NCBI GenBank assembly: GCA_964395765.1
Contig: CAYNCU010000030.1
Coordinates: 1 to 25,255 of the forward strand
DNA length: 25,255 nt
Direction of reading: 5' to 3'
Source of the DNA: DATDPY01 sp964395765
Lineage (GTDB): Bacteria; Bacteroidota; Bacteroidia; Cytophagales; Cyclobacteriaceae
Below the pieces are notes generated by a model. The model saw nothing but the letters and a program-made list of their open reading frames with translations. It searched no databases and was not told where the DNA came from. Of this stretch, positions 21,937 to 25,255 are shown piece by piece (position 1 is the first letter of the stretch; each line of letters opens with the position of its first letter). The position numbers and the translations under genes are program-made.

Positions 21937-24486
21937 ATGAAGCTTTCCCGCTCCTTTCAGCTCATCATAGCATTCTTTATTCTCCTGAGCCTGGGTTGTT
22001 CTCCCCAGAAGAATGTTTCATCATCCGTTCAACCTGCTGCCGTTACGGTAAAAGATACTACCCGACTTGATACAGGGAATCAAATAATCGAACGACCGGT
22101 ATACCGGGCCTCCCGCACGATACTGAACGACCTTGTTCATACCAAACTCGAAATTACTCCGGACTGGAAAGACCGCTGGGTGAACGGCATCGCTACTCTT
22201 ACCCTCAGCCCTCATTTTTACCCACAGGATGAATTGATCCTCGATGCAAAAAGTTTTGATATTCATTCGGTGAAATTATTGAAAGGAAAAGAGGAAAAGG
22301 ATTTGACATTTGATTACGACGGCAACCACCTCGACATTCATCTCGATACGGTCTATACACGGGACCAGCAGTACCAGGTAAAAATCGATTATACCGCCAG
22401 GCCTCTCGATAGGCAGATTCATGAAAGTGAAGCGATTGAATCGGACCAGGGATTTTATTTTATTAATCCCGACGGAAAGGACCCCGATCAACCAAGGGAG
22501 ATATGGACTCAGGGAGAAACCGAGTCCAATTCCTGCTGGTTCCCCACCATTGATGCGCCGGATATCCGGTGCACGGAAGAAATGTATGTTACGATTGATG
22601 ATAAGTACGTAACGCTTTCCAACGGACTGCTGGTTTATTCCAAAAATAATGGTGATGGCACCCGGACCGATTATTGGAAACTTGATATGCCTATTGCTCC
22701 TTATCTGTTCGTGCTGGTGGCCGGTGATTTTTCAATCATAAAAGATCAATGGAAAGATGTACCCCTTTATTATTATGTAGAACCGGCCTTCGCTCCTTAC
22801 GCGAAGGAAATTTTCGGGCGAACCCCGGAAATGATTTCATTCTTTTCCGATATTCTGAATTATAAGTTTCCATGGCCGAAATATGCTCAGGTGATCGTCC
22901 GGGATTTTGTGACGGGCGCAATGGAAGATGCAACGGCCTCCGTTTTTTACGAAGACTTGCTGAAAAACGGACATGAGCTGGTCGATGAAAATGATGATAA
23001 TACGATTGCGCACGAATTATTCCATCACTGGTTCGGCGACCTTGTCACCTGTGAATCCTGGGCTAACCTGCCTTTGAACGAATCCTTTGCAAATTATGCT
23101 GAATACCTATGGAATGAACATAAATACGGAGCCTATGAGGCGGACTTTCATGCGCTGGATGAAAGAGATCAGTATTTCGCTGAAGCACAGGATAAACAAG
23201 TCGATTTGATCCGGTATAATTATAAAAATGCCGACGATATGTTCGACAGCCATTCCTATTCCAAGGGTGGACTGATTCTTCATATGCTGAGAAAATATGT
23301 CGGTGATGATGCCTTTTTTACCGCCTTGCATGATTATCTGGAAGAATATAAATTTTCATCCGTAGAAATCCATAATCTAAGGCTGGTATTTGAAAAAGTA
23401 ACCGGGGAAGACCTCAACTGGTTCTTCAACGAATGGTTTCTTGCTTCGGGCTACCCCGACCTTAAAGTAAGGGATAACTATGACAGCGGGTTTGTAACCG
23501 TTACGGTGCAACAATTGCAGGATCTTCAGACTACCCCGCTTTATAAATTGCCCTTATATATCGATGTCTGGTCGGCCGGGAAAAAATATCGCTTTCATGT
23601 GGTCGTTGATAAGAGTTACCAGCAATTTCAATTCAAGGTTCCGGCGGAACCCGACCTTGTTTTATTCGACGGGGAACAGCAATTACTTGCGAAGATCGAT
23701 CATCCTCTGAGCATCAGTCAATATATCTATCAATATTATCACACCGATAAATTTTACCCGAGATACCAGTCGTTGGATACCTTAAGTACCCTGTTAAATG
23801 ACAATAAGGCAAGGCAGGTGGTCTTTGATGCGCTTTCCGATCACTTCTGGTATTTCAGGCAAATGGCCGTGGATGCTTTTGAAAACTATGCCGGCAATGA
23901 CAGCGCCCGTGTTATGAATAAGGCCAATGATCTTGCGCTCCATGACCCGGATTCTAAAGTCAGAGCCGATGCCCTCAATACTTTGTATTCAATCGGTGGC
24001 GGTCAATTTGAAAATACCTACAAACAAGAGCTCAACGATACATCCTATGCCGTTACCGGGTCCGCCCTGTATATTGAACTGCAAACCGATCCCGGTAACG
24101 CCCCGGGACTTGTGAAGAGGTTCGAGACCAACAACAGTCTATACATCGCGATCCCGTTGGCCAGTTATTTCATCGATGCCGGCAGTCCGAACCGGTATGA
24201 ATGGTTCGTGCAGAGGATCCACCATATGCGCTGGGAAGGATTATACTATATGCTTCAGTATTTCGGGCAATACCTGATGAAATCGCCCGAAATGGAACAA
24301 CGCAGGGGTATTGCCGTGCTCGAGAAATTTGCCCGGTACCATAATTCCGAATATGTAAGGATGGCTGCTTATCAGGCCCTGGGTTTACTGACCGACCTGA
24401 GTGGGGTAAAAGCGCTCCGGGAAGATATCCGTAAGAATGAAAAAAATGATTACTTAAAAAGACTTTATCAGAATTATCCAAACTAA
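21937..24486 (+). CDS. M1-family metallopeptidase (aminopeptidase N-like), predicted lipoprotein
   Basis: An 849-residue exported zinc peptidase. The signal ends in a lipobox (LSLGC, Cys21), so it is anchored to a membrane. A beta-sandwich domain (about 55-265) precedes the catalytic domain. The zinc site is HELFH (His359, Glu360, His363) with Glu382 in LNESFANYAEYLW, the exact HExxHx18E spacing. Tyr441 in YSKGG fits the transition-state tyrosine. The substrate-recognition motif reads GAMED (327-331) instead of the usual GxMEN. The C-terminal part (about 610-849) has short helical repeats such as VDAFENYAGNDSARVMNKA, HEAT-like as in large M1 enzymes. It likely trims peptides in the periplasm or at the surface. 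The gene stands alone, divergent from pyrH. Confidence 0.92.
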   Translation: MKLSRSFQLIIAFFILLSLGCSPQKNVSSSVQPAAVTVKDTTRLDTGNQIIERPVYRASRTILNDLVHTKLEITPDWKDRWVNGIATLTLSPHFYPQDELILDAKSFDIHSVKLLKGKEEKDLTFDYDGNHLDIHLDTVYTRDQQYQVKIDYTARPLDRQIHESEAIESDQGFYFINPDGKDPDQPREIWTQGETESNSCWFPTIDAPDIRCTEEMYVTIDDKYVTLSNGLLVYSKNNGDGTRTDYWKLDMPIAPYLFVLVAGDFSIIKDQWKDVPLYYYVEPAFAPYAKEIFGRTPEMISFFSDILNYKFPWPKYAQVIVRDFVTGAMEDATASVFYEDLLKNGHELVDENDDNTIAHELFHHWFGDLVTCESWANLPLNESFANYAEYLWNEHKYGAYEADFHALDERDQYFAEAQDKQVDLIRYNYKNADDMFDSHSYSKGGLILHMLRKYVGDDAFFTALHDYLEEYKFSSVEIHNLRLVFEKVTGEDLNWFFNEWFLASGYPDLKVRDNYDSGFVTVTVQQLQDLQTTPLYKLPLYIDVWSAGKKYRFHVVVDKSYQQFQFKVPAEPDLVLFDGEQQLLAKIDHPLSISQYIYQYYHTDKFYPRYQSLDTLSTLLNDNKARQVVFDALSDHFWYFRQMAVDAFENYAGNDSARVMNKANDLALHDPDSKVRADALNTLYSIGGGQFENTYKQELNDTSYAVTGSALYIELQTDPGNAPGLVKRFETNNSLYIAIPLASYFIDAGSPNRYEWFVQRIHHMRWEGLYYMLQYFGQYLMKSPEMEQRRGIAVLEKFARYHNSEYVRMAAYQALGLLTDLSGVKALREDIRKNEKNDYLKRLYQNYPN

Positions 24487-24575
24487 ATTTGGAGTTAGGC
24501 AAATGCCGGTTTTCGTAAGCGGATTTGAGTATAAAAATCAGTAAATCCTCCTTTCCAATTAAAATGAAGCAAAAA

Positions 24576-24606
24576 TTTGATTAAAATAAAAATGGTGATA
24601 ATTTTG
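24576..24606 (+). promoter_or_regulatory. Promoter of the tRNA-tuf operon
   Basis: TTTG (24576-24579) and TAATTTTG (24599-24606, exact TAnnTTTG) are separated by 19 nt, the expected -33/-7 spacing for Bacteroidota. The predicted start is near 24612, about 40 nt before tRNA-Tyr. A small hairpin with CCCTT (24611-24615) and AAGGG (24620-24624) sits at the predicted 5' end, followed by a run of six T. Confidence 0.75.
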
Positions 24607-24653
24607 CAATCCCTTTGAAAAGGGCAGAGTTTTTTCATTTAATTAAGGATTCA

Positions 24654-24736
24654 GGGGGGATACCAAAGTGGCCAACTGGGACGGACTGTAAATCCGTTGA
24701 CGGAAGTCTTCGAAGGTTCGAATCCTTCTCCCCCCA
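24654..24736 (+). tRNA. tRNA-Tyr (GTA)
   Basis: An 83-nt type II tRNA. The acceptor GGGGGGA (24654-24660) pairs with TCCCCCC (24729-24735), and the discriminator is A. The anticodon stem ACGGA/TCCGT encloses CTGTAAA with anticodon GTA (24688-24690). A long variable arm follows, as expected for bacterial tRNA-Tyr. The T-arm is GAAGG-TTCGAAT-CCTTC. CCA is not encoded. It is first in the tRNA-tuf operon. Confidence 0.96.
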
Positions 24737-24876
24737 CGGGGATGGGATAAAGGGTTCGGACCTGAGCCTGTTCGGTATCGGTTTGAAGAAGTTGAAAGAT
24801 TGTAAGGAATGAAGCTCGGTTGGCGGAACAAAAGTCTTTTTTTGTCTGCCGAACTGGCAACCTGGAATGGTAGACA

Positions 24877-24989
24877 GGCCTGCCTGCAGTAAAATGCGGG
24901 CGTAGCTCAGTTGGCAGAGCGACAGCCTTCCAAGCTGTAGGTCGCGGGTTCGAATCTCGTCGCCCGCTCTGGTGATTAGCAGGCAGGCC
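24877..24989. repeat. 11-nt inverted repeat bracketing tRNA-Gly
   Basis: GGCCTGCCTGC at 24877-24887 and its perfect reverse complement GCAGGCAGGCC at 24979-24989 flank the tRNA-Gly gene, about 8 nt before and 10 nt after it. In the transcript they could form an 11-bp GC-rich stem with the tRNA in the loop. The right copy also lies in a competing local palindrome (24983-24996). Confidence 0.7.
24896..24968 (+). tRNA. tRNA-Gly (TCC)
   Basis: A 73-nt cloverleaf. The acceptor GCGGGCG (24896-24902) pairs with CGCCCGC (24961-24967), and the discriminator is T. The D-arm is AGCTCAGTTGGCAGAGC. The anticodon stem ACAGC/GCTGT encloses CTTCCAA, giving anticodon TCC. The T-loop is TTCGAAT, with two G-U pairs in the T-stem. 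CCA is not encoded. It lies 159 nt after tRNA-Tyr. Confidence 0.96.
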
Positions 24990-25061
24990 GGCCTGCTGGG
25001 TGGAAGGATGGGAAGGCAGCTAGGTTGCGGATGAGGATCTCGACACCCGGAGATAAATAAA

Positions 25062-25133
25062 GCCGATGTAGCTCAGGGGTAGAGCGCTTCCTTGGTAAGG
25101 AAGAGGTCATGGGTCCAAATCCCATCATTGGCT
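25062..25133 (+). tRNA. tRNA-Thr (GGT) with a C at T-loop position 55
   Basis: A 72-nt cloverleaf. The acceptor GCCGATG (25062-25068) pairs with CATTGGC (25126-25132) including one G-U pair, and the discriminator is T. The anticodon stem CTTCC/GGAAG encloses TTGGTAA, giving anticodon GGT. The T-arm is ATGGG-TCCAAAT-CCCAT: the second loop base is C where T (pseudouridine 55) is nearly universal. All stems are otherwise intact. The gene ends 51 nt before tuf, as in the classical thrT-tufB order. Confidence 0.93.
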
Positions 25134-25184
25134 CGGAGTTGAATGACTAAATTTTAATTGATAACCAAATACTAATTTTAAAAC

Positions 25185-25255
25185 ATGGCTAAAGAAGTAT
25201 TCGATCGCTCGAAACCACATGTGAATATAGGTACGATCGGTCACGTCGACCACGG
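25185..25255 (+). CDS. tuf: Elongation factor Tu, N-terminus only (cut by window end)
   Basis: The first 23 codons read MAKEVFDRSKPHVNIGTIGH followed by VDH and the first bases of a Gly codon. This is the nearly invariant EF-Tu start, leading into the G1 loop GHVDHGKT. EF-Tu delivers aminoacyl-tRNA to the ribosome as a GTP complex. The gene is downstream of three tRNA genes and probably shares their promoter, as in E. coli tufB. The 51-nt AT-rich leader after tRNA-Thr has no clear ribosome-binding site. The rest lies beyond the window. Confidence 0.97.
   Translation, partial: MAKEVFDRSKPHVNIGTIGHVDH

Noticed and set aside
24500..24527. Hairpin after the M1 peptidase gene (CAAAT-CCG with CGG-ATTTG, one bulge)
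   Set aside because: Eight pairs but an 11-nt loop and no T-run, so not a convincing terminator.
24812..24858. Imperfect hairpin around the T7 run between tRNA-Tyr and tRNA-Gly as a terminator
   Set aside because: Pairing is interrupted by mismatches and bulges, the T-run is in the loop rather than after the stem, and termination here would cut off tuf.

Overview
The window reads as chromosomal DNA of a Bacteroidota (Bacteroidales/Marinilabiliales-like) bacterium. The reasons are exact TAnnTTTG-type promoter elements, few Shine-Dalgarno sequences, a Wzi-family outer-membrane protein typical of the phylum, lipoprotein-type exported proteins, and AT-rich intergenic repeats. I see no phage, insertion sequence, CRISPR or plasmid genes. 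Genus cannot be fixed from sequence alone.

Region 1 (1-6978, all minus strand) is a hexuronate uptake and catabolism cluster. Read in transcription order it holds a tagaturonate epimerase-family protein (uxaE), uronate isomerase (uxaC), KDG kinase (kdgK), a 455-bp gap, KDPG aldolase (eda), and a three-part TRAP transporter (DctP lipoprotein, DctQ, DctM, the last cut by the window edge). Uptake, the first isomerisations and the last two steps of the route to pyruvate and glyceraldehyde-3-phosphate are present. The middle steps (UxuB, UxuA) are not in the window.

Region 2 (7244-17874) is a surface-glycan island. A minus-strand operon encodes a fused double GT4 glycosyltransferase, a GT2 enzyme and an MsbA-type ABC exporter. 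Divergent from it is a Wzi-type outer-membrane protein. Then come a minus-strand rhamnosyltransferase-like GT2, a plus-strand GT4 + GT2 pair, and a convergent LpxL/HtrB-type lipid A acyltransferase. The acyltransferase's start codon is out of frame by one base at a run of nine T, the most notable oddity in the window. Together these suggest assembly and export of a lipid-linked surface polysaccharide (LPS or capsule).

Region 3 (18012-21635) is housekeeping. An ECF sigma factor, a small HxxxCxxC zinc-finger protein, guanylate kinase (TTG start) and nadD run in tight succession on plus. frr and pyrH run toward them on minus behind a good Bacteroidota promoter.

Region 4 (21937-25255) has a large M1-family lipoprotein peptidase, then a tRNA-Tyr / tRNA-Gly / tRNA-Thr / tuf operon with a near-consensus promoter. 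The gene order matches the classical tyrU-glyT-thrT-tufB order of E. coli. tuf is cut by the window end.

Three AT-rich intergenic elements (about 2821-2886, 7000-7175, 21702-21847) belong to one degenerate repeat family. No clearly new multi-gene system was found. The best leads are the frame-broken lpxL homopolymer, the double-GT4 fusion, the repeat family, an inverted repeat bracketing tRNA-Gly, and a T-loop substitution in tRNA-Thr.
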